From an uncultured Clostridium sp. (GTDB lineage: Bacteria > Bacillota > Clostridia > Clostridiales > Clostridiaceae), in contig URGW01000034.1 in the NCBI GenBank assembly GCA_900547475.1, positions 1 to 44,977 on the forward strand: a stretch of DNA of 44,977 nucleotides, given 5' to 3'. Under the pieces are notes generated by a model that saw only the letters and a list, made by a program, of their open reading frames with translations, was not told the DNA's origin and ran no database searches. A program made the position numbers and the translations under genes. This document shows positions 7,835 through 15,359 of this stretch, piece after piece (the first letter of the stretch is position 1; every line of letters starts with the position of its first letter).

Positions 7835-8713
7835 CTATCTATAAGATGCTTTAGACTTAGAAACTTCTGCTTTTATATTATTATCTTTTAATAGGTTCTT
7901 CAAATCTATATCATCAACATCTAATTTACATTTAGGCCCTAAAACGATACTTTTAATAGCAGTTTCGTTAAATAGATATTCATAAAATCCAACAATTGTA
8001 TTCCCTTTAGAATAATACCCTCTTTGCAACTCTATTCTATCTTCTAAATTATATAAAGTTATACTATTAGGTAATTCATTTATTTGCTTAATTTCTGCTG
8101 GAAAAGGTAAATAAATAATTCTATATTCTGCTTCTTCATCAAATGCATCATTTTTAAATATAGTACTATATTCTAAAAGCTTACTAGCATAAAAATCATT
8201 TAATCTCTTTATCTCCCTACCATTCAGCTCTTTATTTAAATCTTTACGTATAATATCGTAAGAAGTAAGTATTTTACCTATAGTTCCTATTTTTTCTTCC
8301 AATGAATATATAACTTTACTGTATCCTAAAGATTTTCTCACTGATTTAACTAATGATGGTGATTGTTCTTCTATATCTTCAAACTCTTCAAAATCAAACC
8401 CTATGCAAACACCTTGTCCATCATTAGCATAAGCTCTCCATTGGCTTAGCCTATCATTCTCCTGAGAAAAACAAGCTATATATGGCATATGTCTATCATC
8501 TTTGTAATCTCTATATATTTTAACCAAATCAATAATCTCAGGATTAGTTTTATCTAATTCCTTATCTACTATAGTTTTTAATAAAATCTCCTCTATATTA
8601 ATGCATTCTTGTTCATCGTTCATCTTGCTTATGTTACATAATCTAATTTTTTTATCCGTAATAATATGTATTAAAGTTTCTAAAGAACAATAATGATAAT
8701 AAATTTTACTCAT
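7835..8713 (-). CDS. DUF2971 family protein
   Basis: A 292-residue soluble protein. The N-terminus shows the DUF2971 pattern: YHYCSLETL, then RLCNISKMNDEQE, then CFSQENDRLSQWRAY.NDGQGVCIGFD near residues 95-130. DUF2971 proteins are widespread in bacteria, often beside mobile or defence genes, without an established reaction. Ribosome binding site AAAGGAG lies 9 bases before the ATG. It appears to be the first gene of a two-gene unit with the DUF4145 gene. The region upstream (8740-9092) is a hairpin and repeat cluster rather than another gene. I infer a cargo or defence role from position only. Confidence 0.78.
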   Translation of the reverse strand: MSKIYYHYCSLETLIHIITDKKIRLCNISKMNDEQECINIEEILLKTIVDKELDKTNPEIIDLVKIYRDYKDDRHMPYIACFSQENDRLSQWRAYANDGQGVCIGFDFEEFEDIEEQSPSLVKSVRKSLGYSKVIYSLEEKIGTIGKILTSYDIIRKDLNKELNGREIKRLNDFYASKLLEYSTIFKNDAFDEEAEYRIIYLPFPAEIKQINELPNSITLYNLEDRIELQRGYYSKGNTIVGFYEYLFNETAIKSIVLGPKCKLDVDDIDLKNLLKDNNIKAEVSKSKASYR

Positions 8714-8800
8714 AAACTTCTTTCTCCTTTAAATAGAATAATTAATCTAATTATATCATATTTTGTATAATAATAGAATTATTATAATAAAAACCCCATC

Positions 8801-8955
8801 ATGAGTAAAACAAGCAACTTGTTACTTTTACTCATATTTATAGATTACTTCTTATAGCTTAATAGCGGATACGACATGATACTCTTTTTTCTTATTTCTG
8901 ACAAATAAGAATCATTTATGAAATAAACAAGCTGTGCTTTTTATTTCATATAAAT
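8801..8955. other. Cluster of three strong inverted repeats
   Basis: Three successive stems: ATGAGTAAAA/TTTTACTCAT (8801-8835), TCTTATTT/AAATAAGA (8890-8910) and a 13-15 bp arm pair, ATTTATGAAATAA with TTATTTCATATAAAT (8914-8955). No gene lies between 8714 and 9092. Together with the adjacent tandem repeats this looks like an origin-type region or strong structured 3' ends. Confidence 0.6.
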
Positions 8956-9055
8956 CTGTTTATCTGTTTTATCTGTTTAATAGTTATTTTAGTTTGATAC
9001 AAACCTATATTTTAGTTTGATACAAACCTATATTTTAGTTTGGTACAAACTATTT
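8953..9055. repeat. Iteron-like tandem repeats
   Basis: Three TCTGTTT repeats (about 8955-8979) are followed by three 23-bp units starting at 8987, 9010 and 9033. Each unit carries the palindrome GTTTG-AT/GT-ACAAAC. They lie directly downstream of the rep-like winged-helix gene (9093-9944). Tandem palindromic units of 20-23 bp next to a replication initiator are typical of iterons; that role is inferred. Confidence 0.65.
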
Positions 9056-9092
9056 CAATCAAATAAAAAAAGAAAGAGCATAAAGCTCCTTC

Positions 9093-9944
9093 TTAAAATG
9101 GATCATAAAATTTATCTATAAAATCATTATCTGATTTACTACTATTACCCTCCGCTATTTTTTCCATATCTATTTGTTTTTTCTTAATTTCTTCTTTTAA
9201 AACTTTATGATTATTTTCATCTTTTACATTCTTCTTAGACCAATCATTTAACGTATAATAATTTTCCGTCTTTAAATGTTCATCTCCACTAACTCTTTCT
9301 TGGATTTTATTTATATATCCACAATCAATAAGTGTTTGAACTATCGCTATTATTGAAGTTTGATTTGTATTTTTTATGCTATATCCAATAATATTTATCA
9401 ACTCTTTATTACTTATTTTTATAGCTTCTCCATTTTTTTGCTTCATGTTAATTTTATTTCTTATATGACAATAAACCTTTATGCATTCTGAACTTAATGA
9501 CACACTCATATATTTTAATTGCTTTTGTGGTATTAACGTAAAGCAACCACCATTATTATCTTGTGGTATTTCATATAAGAATTTTCTTTTCTTTTCTGGA
9601 TGTGGTATTTTCTTAATTAATCCACTATCAACAAGAACTTTAATATTTCTTAATAATGTTTGCCTAGGTATATTAAAATGTTCTGATAAATCATCTTGTG
9701 TAATTTCACTCATATCAAACACTCTTATCCCATTAGCTCTTTGTGATTCATTTTGTAATGATAAACTATTAAAAGCTCCCAAAGTTTTATAGTCCACCTT
9801 TTTATTAGATAATACATTGAAAATTGTTGACATTGATAATTCAGTATCATGTTCATAATTTAATAAAGTTTCTTTGTCAAATGTGTTATTCATTGATAAA
9901 CACTCCTTTTTTAATTCATTATTTTTTAGTAAATATACTTCCAT
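9093..9944 (-). CDS. Replication-initiator-like winged-helix protein
   Basis: A 283-residue protein with two predicted winged-helix segments: ITQDDLSEHFNIPRQTLLRN...GLIKKI (about residues 80-115) and ISNKELINIIGYS...TLIDCGYINKI (about 175-215). A charged Lys/Glu tail ends in DKFYDPF. Tandem winged helices are the plan of plasmid and phage initiators and of DnaD-like proteins. I cannot name the exact family. The TTG that opens the frame overlaps the GGAGG site, so I chose the ATG at 9944. A second ATG at 9893 has an equally good AAGGAG and may be the real start. Iteron-like repeats immediately downstream support a replication role (inference). Confidence 0.65.
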   Translation of the reverse strand: MEVYLLKNNELKKECLSMNNTFDKETLLNYEHDTELSMSTIFNVLSNKKVDYKTLGAFNSLSLQNESQRANGIRVFDMSEITQDDLSEHFNIPRQTLLRNIKVLVDSGLIKKIPHPEKKRKFLYEIPQDNNGGCFTLIPQKQLKYMSVSLSSECIKVYCHIRNKINMKQKNGEAIKISNKELINIIGYSIKNTNQTSIIAIVQTLIDCGYINKIQERVSGDEHLKTENYYTLNDWSKKNVKDENNHKVLKEEIKKKQIDMEKIAEGNSSKSDNDFIDKFYDPF

Positions 9945-9969
9945 ACTTTTCTCAACCTCCAAAACAATA

Positions 9970-9994
9970 AACCCTCAACAAATCATTGAGGGTT
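9970..9994 (-). terminator. Terminator upstream of the rep-like gene
   Basis: The stem AACCCTCA/TGAGGGTT (9970-9977 with 9987-9994) is followed on the minus strand by a T-rich stretch. It ends the small-gene transcript to its right. Confidence 0.8.
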
Positions 9995-10036
9995 AAATAT
10001 TTTAATATTGAATTATATAACTTTTTCCAATAATTG

Positions 10037-10228
10037 TTAACTTATAGTATCTAAAAGGTTTTTGCTAATATAAATCGTGCCATTTCCAATTTTAACTTCA
10101 CTTTCATAATCTGAAAAAGCTAATATCTCATAGCTTTTGCCTATTTTAGTTATAGCTCCTATAGAAATAAGCCTTTTAATAATCTCTGCTTCTTTTAAAT
10201 CTTTAATCTCTTTAATGTCAATTAGCAT
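10037..10228 (-). CDS. Small hypothetical protein
   Basis: A 63-residue protein, helical then beta-rich. It resembles no family I can name. Its ATG overlaps the end of the zinc-ribbon gene (10222-10377) by 7 bases, indicating translational coupling. The hairpin at 9970-9994 ends the pair. Confidence 0.55.
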   Translation of the reverse strand: MLIDIKEIKDLKEAEIIKRLISIGAITKIGKSYEILAFSDYESEVKIGNGTIYISKNLLDTIS

Positions 10229-10377
10229 TTATTTTGCTCCCTTCTTTTCTTCATATAATTTCTCATGTATTCTCTGTAACACATTTTACAATATGCTTTA
10301 TTACCCATATGTTCTATTTCATAAACTTTTCTACACTTTGGACATTCATATTTATTAGTTTTAATTTTGACTCTCAT
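10222..10377 (-). CDS. Small zinc-ribbon protein
   Basis: A 51-residue protein with two CxxC pairs (YECPKC and YCKMC) followed by a basic tail rich in Arg, Lys and Tyr. This suggests zinc binding and nucleic-acid contact. A GGAGG ribosome binding site precedes the ATG. It is one of three small zinc proteins in the element (with 14605-14982 and 18440-18616) sharing a Cys-pair plus basic Tyr/Arg helix. Its role is unknown. Confidence 0.65.
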   Translation of the reverse strand: MRVKIKTNKYECPKCRKVYEIEHMGNKAYCKMCYREYMRNYMKKRREQNKC

Positions 10378-10427
10378 TATTAATTCCTCCATTTGTTAAA
10401 CAATTTATTATTTAATTTTTTAAGTAA

Positions 10428-10463
10428 TAAAAAAATTAGCCACAAATCATAAGACTTGTGACT
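10428..10463 (-). terminator. Terminator of the gene at 10575-11069
   Basis: An 8-bp stem AGTCACAA/TTGTGGCT (minus strand) is followed by AATTTTTTTATT. Confidence 0.75.
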
Positions 10464-10468
10464 TTTGT

Positions 10469-10522
10469 GTATCTTCTTGATACTTCCTAATATTCTTCAG
10501 AAGAATTTGGTAAATATTTACC
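10469..10522. other. Three short palindromes
   Basis: GTATC/GATAC (10469-10483), ATTCTT/AAGAAT (10493-10507) and the perfect 14-bp palindrome GGTAAATATTTACC (10509-10522) lie in line behind the gene at 10575-11069. They could be protein-binding sites; nothing shows for which protein. Confidence 0.45.
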
Positions 10523-10574
10523 TATTCATAATATATATATTTGAGAAATAAAATAGTTTACTGTTTTTTTAATT

Positions 10575-11069
10575 TTATAAATTTTTATCAATTGTAAATT
10601 TGTAACCATTGAATTTGTAAAATTTACTTCTTGGTCCATATGAAGGTTGTCTATTTCCATTTACTAACCATTTAACTTCTGAAAGGTTAAATACTTGTAA
10701 TTCAATCATTGCTTTTTCATACGAATCAAAAGTATAAGCTACTTCCCCTTTAGGATTATAAATTACTATTTTTCCAACTAATGCTTTTGTTCTATATTTT
10801 TTCTTTTGTTGTTCAGTTATAGCGGTTGCAACTGGTGTTTCATTAGTTTCAGCTTCTGTTGTTTCTGTTTGTGTTTCTTCAACTGTTGTGGTTTCCTTAA
10901 CTTTAGCTTCCCATTGAGTAAATATTTCTTGTGCTAAATCAACCTTTTTCATCTTACTAGCTCCCTTAATTTCAAATCCTAAAACTTTAACTAATTCTAA
11001 TAATTCCTTTACTGTCATTTCTACTAATTTAGCATTAAATTCGTTTCTATCCATTTCAAAATATTTCAT
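10575..11069 (-). CDS. Rho-N/SAP-like domain protein
   Basis: A 164-residue protein in three parts. Residues 10-50 (MTVKELLELVKVLGFEIKG..KMKKVDLAQEI) match the helix-extended-helix pattern of Rho N-terminal/SAP-like nucleic-acid binding domains. Residues 55-90 form a Thr/Glu-rich linker. The C-terminus (VIYNPKGEVAYTFDSYEKAM...) resembles the small NUMOD-type modules associated with phage DNA-binding proteins. Both matches are by eye. It could be a phage-type DNA-binding accessory. It stands alone between the palindrome-rich region to its right and the terminator at 10428-10463. Confidence 0.55.
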   Translation of the reverse strand: MKYFEMDRNEFNAKLVEMTVKELLELVKVLGFEIKGASKMKKVDLAQEIFTQWEAKVKETTTVEETQTETTEAETNETPVATAITEQQKKKYRTKALVGKIVIYNPKGEVAYTFDSYEKAMIELQVFNLSEVKWLVNGNRQPSYGPRSKFYKFNGYKFTIDKNL

Positions 11070-11235
11070 TTTCTATACCGTCCTTTATTTAAAAATTTAT
11101 TATATATTAATTATATAATGCTGAGAACTGACGTACATAGGCTGAGGAATCTTTATAACTCTATTAATAATTAAAACCTCAGTTAATAGATTTTTAATAG
11201 CTATTACACTCATTAACACATTTTCAATACATAAC

Positions 11236-11331
11236 TTAAACTGAGATAAAAACCAAATTTCAAGCTTATATTAAAATTATAAATTTATATTATTAAGCTG
11301 ATTCTAAAATTTCATTTGCACTCAGAATTAA
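11236..11331. repeat. AT-rich palindrome, copy 1
   Basis: An imperfect palindrome of about 96 bp centred on ATAAATTTAT (11279-11288), with CTGAG (11241-11245) and CTCAG (11321-11325) equidistant from the centre and AGCTTA/TAAGCT arms inside. The gene-free stretch 11070-11569 holds this, copy 2 and repeat copy B. Confidence 0.65.
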
Positions 11332-11356
11332 TGTAGTTAATTAATCAAATCTTAAT

Positions 11357-11450
11357 TTAAACTCTGATAATTTTTTAAATCAAAGCTTGATTATAAATTT
11401 ATATTTATATATTTAAAATAATGTTGAAATTTTAAATTTACTCAGCTTTA
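11357..11450. repeat. AT-rich palindrome, copy 2
   Basis: Directly adjacent to copy 1 and less symmetric. It contains the same centre ATAAATTTAT (11393-11402), an AAAGCTTGATT arm and a terminal CTCAG (11441-11445). Confidence 0.55.
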
Positions 11451-11486
11451 AATAAAAATCAATTTTTATTTATACTTCATTTTCTA

Positions 11487-11527
11487 TCAGCAACAACTTT
11501 AATGATCTTCTTAGTTGCTCTAGCTGA
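11487..11527. repeat. Element-wide 22-bp repeat, copy B
   Basis: The core at 11495-11517 is nearly identical to copies A and C. Outer TCAGC (11487-11491) and GCTGA (11523-11527) form an inverted pair. Confidence 0.75.
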
Positions 11528-11534
11528 AACGAGC

Positions 11535-11563
11535 AAAAAAATAATAGGAGCTTAAATGCTCCT
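11535..11563 (-). terminator. Terminator of the ardA-like gene
   Basis: The stem AGGAGC/GCTCCT (11546-11551 with 11558-11563) is followed on the minus strand by TATTATTTTTTTG. Confidence 0.8.
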
Positions 11564-11569
11564 TTTATT

Positions 11570-12046
11570 TTAGAATGGTGCCACAATAATGTATTCTTCT
11601 AAGTTAAGTTCCTTAATAAAATAACCATTGCATTCATAATCTATTTGAAATTGCTCCCAATCAATATAGTACTCAAGATGTTCAGGTATCTCAATACATA
11701 TTACATTTCTTAAATATTCTGCTATTGCTTCTGTAGCTGATGTTGCTTCTACTACATAAAAATTATAATCTTCAAAAATCCTTTTGACATCTTCTTTGCT
11801 ATACCAATTTAATAAAAATGCTATTACTTCTTCGCTTTCTTCTGTTTCATCAACTATTTCTAAAAAGTCATACAAATTATCACTATCAACATATCTTATA
11901 TCACTCTCTATTAATTGTATTTCAAAATCATTTGGGTAATTATCACAAAATTCTTTTACAGCATTATCATAATCTTCTTTGCAAGTTATATTTCTATAAT
12001 AAAAGTAATGTGTTCCTAAGTTAGTTATTGCTATTTCTATGTTCAT
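11570..12046 (-). CDS. ArdA-like antirestriction protein
   Basis: A 158-residue, very acidic protein. The length and layout fit ArdA, a DNA-mimic dimer that blocks type I restriction enzymes when mobile DNA enters a cell. Visible family features are the short N-terminal beta domain, ESDIRYVDSDNLYDFLEI in the middle, and the C-terminal signature IPEHLEYYIDWEQFQIDYECNG close to the ArdA YxDYExxxRD region. A GGAGG site precedes the ATG. It directly follows the 32-codon gene at 12062-12160 and has its own terminator. The assignment rests on the C-terminal motif and acidity. Confidence 0.68.
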   Translation of the reverse strand: MNIEIAITNLGTHYFYYRNITCKEDYDNAVKEFCDNYPNDFEIQLIESDIRYVDSDNLYDFLEIVDETEESEEVIAFLLNWYSKEDVKRIFEDYNFYVVEATSATEAIAEYLRNVICIEIPEHLEYYIDWEQFQIDYECNGYFIKELNLEEYIIVAPF

Positions 12047-12061
12047 AATTATATCCTCCAG

Positions 12062-12160
12062 TTATTCTCTCCAATTTTCTTCTTTCCAAGCCTTTAATCC
12101 TTCCCAAGTAGCATTAACCCCTACTTGCTCTATGTAAGCTATTAAACAATATATTGACAT
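12062..12160 (-). CDS. Very small hypothetical protein
   Basis: A 32-residue reading frame with a perfect AAGGAGG site 7 bases before its ATG. It starts MSIYCLIAYIEQ, and the second half has three Trp residues. It lies 15 bases before the ardA-like gene and is probably translated with it. Function is unknown. Confidence 0.5.
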   Translation of the reverse strand: MSIYCLIAYIEQVGVNATWEGLKAWKEENWRE

Positions 12161-12181
12161 TTTATTTCCTCCTTGAATTGG

Positions 12182-12250
12182 AGCATACTTTTGTGATACA
12201 ATCTAATTGCGGTTAGATGGTGTACCTACTTTGGTATGCTTTCTTTTTTT
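12182..12250 (+). terminator. Long hairpin with plus-strand T run
   Basis: AGCATAC/GTATGCT (12182-12188 with 12234-12240) encloses a second stem (12197-12206 with 12213-12224), and the plus strand then continues TTTCTTTTTTTAT. No plus-strand gene precedes it, so it is either the 3' end of an antisense or small RNA, or a structured spacer between minus-strand genes. Confidence 0.5.
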
Positions 12251-12509
12251 ATAAATCAATAATCCCTTCATCTAATTGTAAGTTTGCTATCATTCTTTTT
12301 ACTTCTTGTTCCTTATAAAATAGCTCTCTTCTTTCTTTTCTAATATGTTGTAATGAACGAATAACATTTTCATATTTCTCTACTGATATATTGAAGTCAT
12401 TTTGATAAGTTCTTCTAAGACTTTCTCCTCTTTCTTCTTTTTTATTTAGTTTTAATATTTCTGCTTCAATTCCTTTCCTAGCAAACTTTAATATTTCTAA
12501 TTCAGTCAT
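12249..12509 (-). CDS. Hypothetical coiled-coil protein
   Basis: An 86-residue, highly charged helical protein (heptad-like Leu/Ile with Lys/Glu/Arg), likely a coiled coil. A perfect AAAGGAGGTGATAAA precedes the ATG at 12509; the upstream TTG in frame overlaps that site and is rejected. I do not recognise the family. The 317 bases between this gene and 12827 hold palindrome copy 3 and a terminator. Confidence 0.6.
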   Translation of the reverse strand: MTELEILKFARKGIEAEILKLNKKEERGESLRRTYQNDFNISVEKYENVIRSLQHIRKERRELFYKEQEVKRMIANLQLDEGIIDL

Positions 12510-12686
12510 TTTATCACCTCCTTTCAAGGTATAATGATTTATTTAATTTATATATTTATTATAATTCAAAATAATGGAAATTAACATTAAATTATTCCAT
12601 ATTTCGACATCTTTATCACTTTATCAATAGTTTCAATTCTGGCTAATAGATTTTCATTCTGTCTTTATCTAGTTAATAAAATAATA

Positions 12687-12780
12687 TTAAATCTGAGCAA
12701 AATCAAAATCAAAGCTAATATCAATTAATATAAATTTATATTTGAAGAAATTCTAAAATTTTAATTTTATACAGAGTTTA
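12687..12780. repeat. AT-rich palindrome, copy 3
   Basis: The centre ATAAATTTAT (12730-12739) lies exactly midway between CTGAG (12693-12697) and CAGAG (12772-12776). It matches copy 1 in the sequence between centre and arm (ATTCTAAAATTT). Confidence 0.65.
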
Positions 12781-12792
12781 ACTATACTCGGA

Positions 12793-12824
12793 CAAATAAA
12801 AAATGAGTGGCACAAAGGCCACCC
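12793..12824 (-). terminator. Terminator of the capsid-protease cluster
   Basis: The stem GTGGC/GCCAC (12807-12811 with 12818-12822) is followed on the minus strand by TCATTTTTTATTTG. It ends the transcript that runs from the zinc-ribbon gene through capsid and protease. Confidence 0.8.
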
Positions 12825-12826
12825 AA

Positions 12827-12973
12827 TTATTTATAATTCTTCAATTTTTCACGAACATCATCAAGTTGAGCTTTATAAATTGAATACATTACTCTATCCC
12901 TACCTTTATATAACTGTTTACAATAAGCCGATAAGTTTTTTTCTCTTTCAATTAATTCTATATATCTTTCCAT
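12827..12973 (-). CDS. Small helical hypothetical protein
   Basis: A 48-residue basic, helical protein with an AGGAGG site 7 bases before the ATG. It is the last gene of the capsid-protease cluster, 19 bases after the protease. Short charged helical proteins beside capsid genes can be scaffold or decoration factors, but nothing here shows that. Confidence 0.55.
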   Translation of the reverse strand: MERYIELIEREKNLSAYCKQLYKGRDRVMYSIYKAQLDDVREKLKNYK

Positions 12974-12992
12974 TTCATTTCCTCCTAATTGG

Positions 12993-13751
12993 TTATTCTA
13001 CAATAGAACTTTTATATGCAGGATTGTCTAAGATTGAAATTTCAGTAATATTAAAATCATGTAAAGTTCTAATATTTTCTCCATTTTCATAGCTCCAAGA
13101 ATCCTCTGCATTATTAAACCCAAATGACATATTTGACATTAATCCACTTTTAACATATTTATAAACATCTTTTCCTAAAGATGTAGCTACAATATTAGCA
13201 GTAAATCTTAATCCAATATCATCTTCTTCTAACTGTAATGATCTATTCTTAGTTGAAGCTAGCAACTTATTATGGTCATGCTTAAATAAAAGCTTGATAT
13301 GTTTATCATTTGCTAATGCTCTATCAATTGCTTTAGTAAATGCACCTTTTTCAACTCTCTCTCTAAAGACTTTTCTACCTCTCTTTAAAGGCTCTGAAAG
13401 ACTTCCCCATTTTTGAACGTATCCACTGATAGTTAAATCTTCACTATCATCTAAAGCTCTAACTTCAACTTGCTCTAATAGATACTCTCTTTGTTCATTA
13501 TCTTTAGGTTTAATATCTTCAACTAGCTTTGTAAGATTATCAATAGTTTTTTCATCAATAGCATTAATTTTTCTATTAGCAAGTTTGAGTGTCTTAAGTA
13601 ATTTTTTAACTTCTTCATAATTTCCTTTCTCAACTAATCTTTCAATTTTAGTTACCATCATCTCAAGATTCGTTATTTTATCATTTTTATAATTATAAGA
13701 CCCAACTATTTTACTAGTAGGGCCTTTCTTTTCTCTCTTAACACTTATCAA
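12993..13751 (-). CDS. HK97-family prohead protease with N-terminal extension
   Basis: A 252-residue protein. The C-terminal 160 residues match the HK97 prohead protease family: GYVQKWG, then the catalytic-His segment LLFKHDHNKLL (about residue 160), the Ser segment GLMSNMSFGF and the closing TEISILDNPAY. The family cleaves capsid protein during head maturation. The first 90 residues are a Lys/Glu-rich helical extension, possibly scaffolding. The frame opens with a GTG overlapping AGGAG; the TTG at 13751, eight bases after that site, is preferred. It lies downstream of the capsid gene, the reverse of the usual protease-capsid order. Confidence 0.86.
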   Translation of the reverse strand: MISVKREKKGPTSKIVGSYNYKNDKITNLEMMVTKIERLVEKGNYEEVKKLLKTLKLANRKINAIDEKTIDNLTKLVEDIKPKDNEQREYLLEQVEVRALDDSEDLTISGYVQKWGSLSEPLKRGRKVFRERVEKGAFTKAIDRALANDKHIKLLFKHDHNKLLASTKNRSLQLEEDDIGLRFTANIVATSLGKDVYKYVKSGLMSNMSFGFNNAEDSWSYENGENIRTLHDFNITEISILDNPAYKSSIVE

Positions 13752-13762
13752 TTTAATCACTC

Positions 13763-14602
13763 CTAAGCTAATTTTTTGATTGCAGCTTTGTTTTTAATTC
13801 CACCATCACAATAAAGATTTACGATTATTCCATCTACTCCTTGCATTGCTAAAAAAGCATCTTGTGAAAAATCTCTCAAATCAAAGTTAGGTGAGATTAC
13901 TAATTTATATGCTTGATGAAGATTTACTAACAATACTTTACAGTTTAATTCTTTTATCACGAAGATTGGTAGTCCATGAATTTCATATAATCCCATATTT
14001 GAATTAAATGTTATCTCATATTCACCATTTGCTTTCTTAACTTTTGCTAGTTTTTTAAACTCAGCTTCTGCTAAAATGAAACAAGCATTTGATAAATACT
14101 CTTCCTTCATTTCTAGCATTAAGTTTCTTAAAGAATCTACTGTTAACTCTTCTTCTGTTAATGTAGCTTCAACATCAGTTAAACATTGGCCTTCAAATTT
14201 TTCATTACCATTAACAATAACATTTGCTAATGCTCTTGCTACTCTTTTATTCATAACTTTCATTGCATTCTCTGGAAAATCAATAACATCATGTAATAAT
14301 TGCTTAGTAGCTTTTACATTAGTAGTTATCCTTACTTTCTTTTCACCAATCACTCTGTCATTAGCAAATTTTATATCTTTATCATTGGCAACTTCCATTT
14401 CTCCTAAAACTTCTGCTTGAACAGTATCATTTTCATCAACTAAAGCTACTTTTCCATCAGTAATAACAGCTTCTACAAAGTTAGCAATGTTTGGCACATC
14501 TAGTACTGCTTGTACCATCTCAACTGATTGAGTAGTAATAACCCCTCCATTATCAATTTCTTTTACATCTGAGTACATTTCTTTAACATTTTCTTTTAAC
14601 AT
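13763..14602 (-). CDS. HK97-fold phage major capsid protein
   Basis: A 279-residue protein of the HK97 capsid family. Supporting features are the strand-rich first third, the segment KVRITTNVKATKQLLHDVIDFPENAM that matches the conserved capsid stretch before the spine helix, an A-domain-like C-terminus, and the typical ending with Asp-Gly-Gly and Ala-Ile-Lys-Lys-Leu. It is shorter than many HK97 capsids and lacks an obvious N-terminal delta/scaffold region. The ATG lies 2 bases after the zinc-ribbon gene. Encapsulin was considered because of length but the sequence does not resemble it. Confidence 0.85.
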   Translation of the reverse strand: MLKENVKEMYSDVKEIDNGGVITTQSVEMVQAVLDVPNIANFVEAVITDGKVALVDENDTVQAEVLGEMEVANDKDIKFANDRVIGEKKVRITTNVKATKQLLHDVIDFPENAMKVMNKRVARALANVIVNGNEKFEGQCLTDVEATLTEEELTVDSLRNLMLEMKEEYLSNACFILAEAEFKKLAKVKKANGEYEITFNSNMGLYEIHGLPIFVIKELNCKVLLVNLHQAYKLVISPNFDLRDFSQDAFLAMQGVDGIIVNLYCDGGIKNKAAIKKLA

Positions 14603-14604
14603 TT

Positions 14605-14982
14605 TTAATAATTCTCCTTTAATATTATTTTATTTTCTTCTATAAACTCAACTAAATACTTTGTTGCCTTAGAAGATATCTCAACATTTGCATTAAGTCT
14701 AAATTCAATAATTTCTATTAATTGTTTTAATAATTTAAAGTTTTGAATAGGATATTCCCATGTAGTAAAATCCACTACCTCAAAAGCTCTTTTTAAAAAC
14801 TCTTTTATTTCATTTTCATTTTCTGTAAATATTAATTTAATTTCTTCATCATTTTTAACAAAAAATAACTTATGTTTTTTAATCTTTTGAAGTCTATAGC
14901 GTTTTTGATAATATTTTCTACAACTTATACATAATGAATGTTCTGTTGTAACAACTTTTTTACATTTTGTGCATTCTTTCAA
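14605..14982 (-). CDS. Zinc-ribbon protein preceding the capsid gene
   Basis: A 125-residue protein. The first 25 residues hold CTKC and CISC followed by a basic RKYYQKRYRLQK helix; the rest is an acidic/helical domain I cannot place. The frame starts with TTG, 7 bases after GAGGTG. It is translationally tight with the capsid gene (2-base gap, capsid ribosome binding site inside its last codons). It could be a DNA- or protein-binding packaging factor; that is a guess from position. Confidence 0.6.
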   Translation of the reverse strand: MKECTKCKKVVTTEHSLCISCRKYYQKRYRLQKIKKHKLFFVKNDEEIKLIFTENENEIKEFLKRAFEVVDFTTWEYPIQNFKLLKQLIEIIEFRLNANVEISSKATKYLVEFIEENKIILKENY

Positions 14983-15051
14983 TTTTTAACACCTCTTTTT
15001 TATTTTAATTTTATTAATTTCTATTAACTTTTTTATGCTAAAAAAATAAGC

Positions 15052-15075
15052 CTCAGATAAAAATCTGAGACCTTT
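15052..15075. terminator. Bidirectional terminator
   Basis: The stem CTCAGAT/ATCTGAG (15052-15058 with 15063-15069) is followed by CTTTTT on the plus strand and by a T-rich run on the minus strand. Confidence 0.75.
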
Positions 15076-15180
15076 TTGGGGAGTTTAAGAGTTTTCATGT
15101 TTTCCAATTTTTTAATTGCATAAATCTATTTTCTACTAACAACATAGTTTAAAACAATCAAGAAAAGTGGATTATGTACA

Positions 15181-15358
15181 AGTCAAGATAAAACTTGACT
15201 TTTTAGTGGTTGAATAAAAAATCAACTTAAAAATAATGAACCTTATAAGGAGGACGAGTGGAAAGAATCCACTCTTAATTATCTTTGCTTTACACTATAA
15301 ATAAACAAAAGAAAACTATGTAAGGGGTAGAAGAAAAAACATATATTACCCTTACATA
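15181..15358. other. Array of four stem-loops in a gene-free region
   Basis: AGTCAAG/CTTGACT with a T run (about 15183-15205), GTTGA/TCAAC (15210-15227), GAGTGGA/TCCACTC (about 15256-15274) and a 10-bp stem TATGTAAGGG/CCCTTACATA (15317-15358). No coding frame of note lies between 14983 and 16266. This could be an origin, a structured RNA, or a packaging site. Confidence 0.55.
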
Positions 15359-15359
15359 A

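Noticed and set aside
8987..9055. Tandem repeats as a CRISPR array
   Set aside because: Units are contiguous 23-bp repeats without unique spacers and no cas genes are nearby; iteron-like sites explain them better.
13763..14602. Encapsulin instead of phage capsid
   Set aside because: The length is similar, but the sequence lacks encapsulin features and the gene is followed by a prohead protease, which points to a phage capsid.
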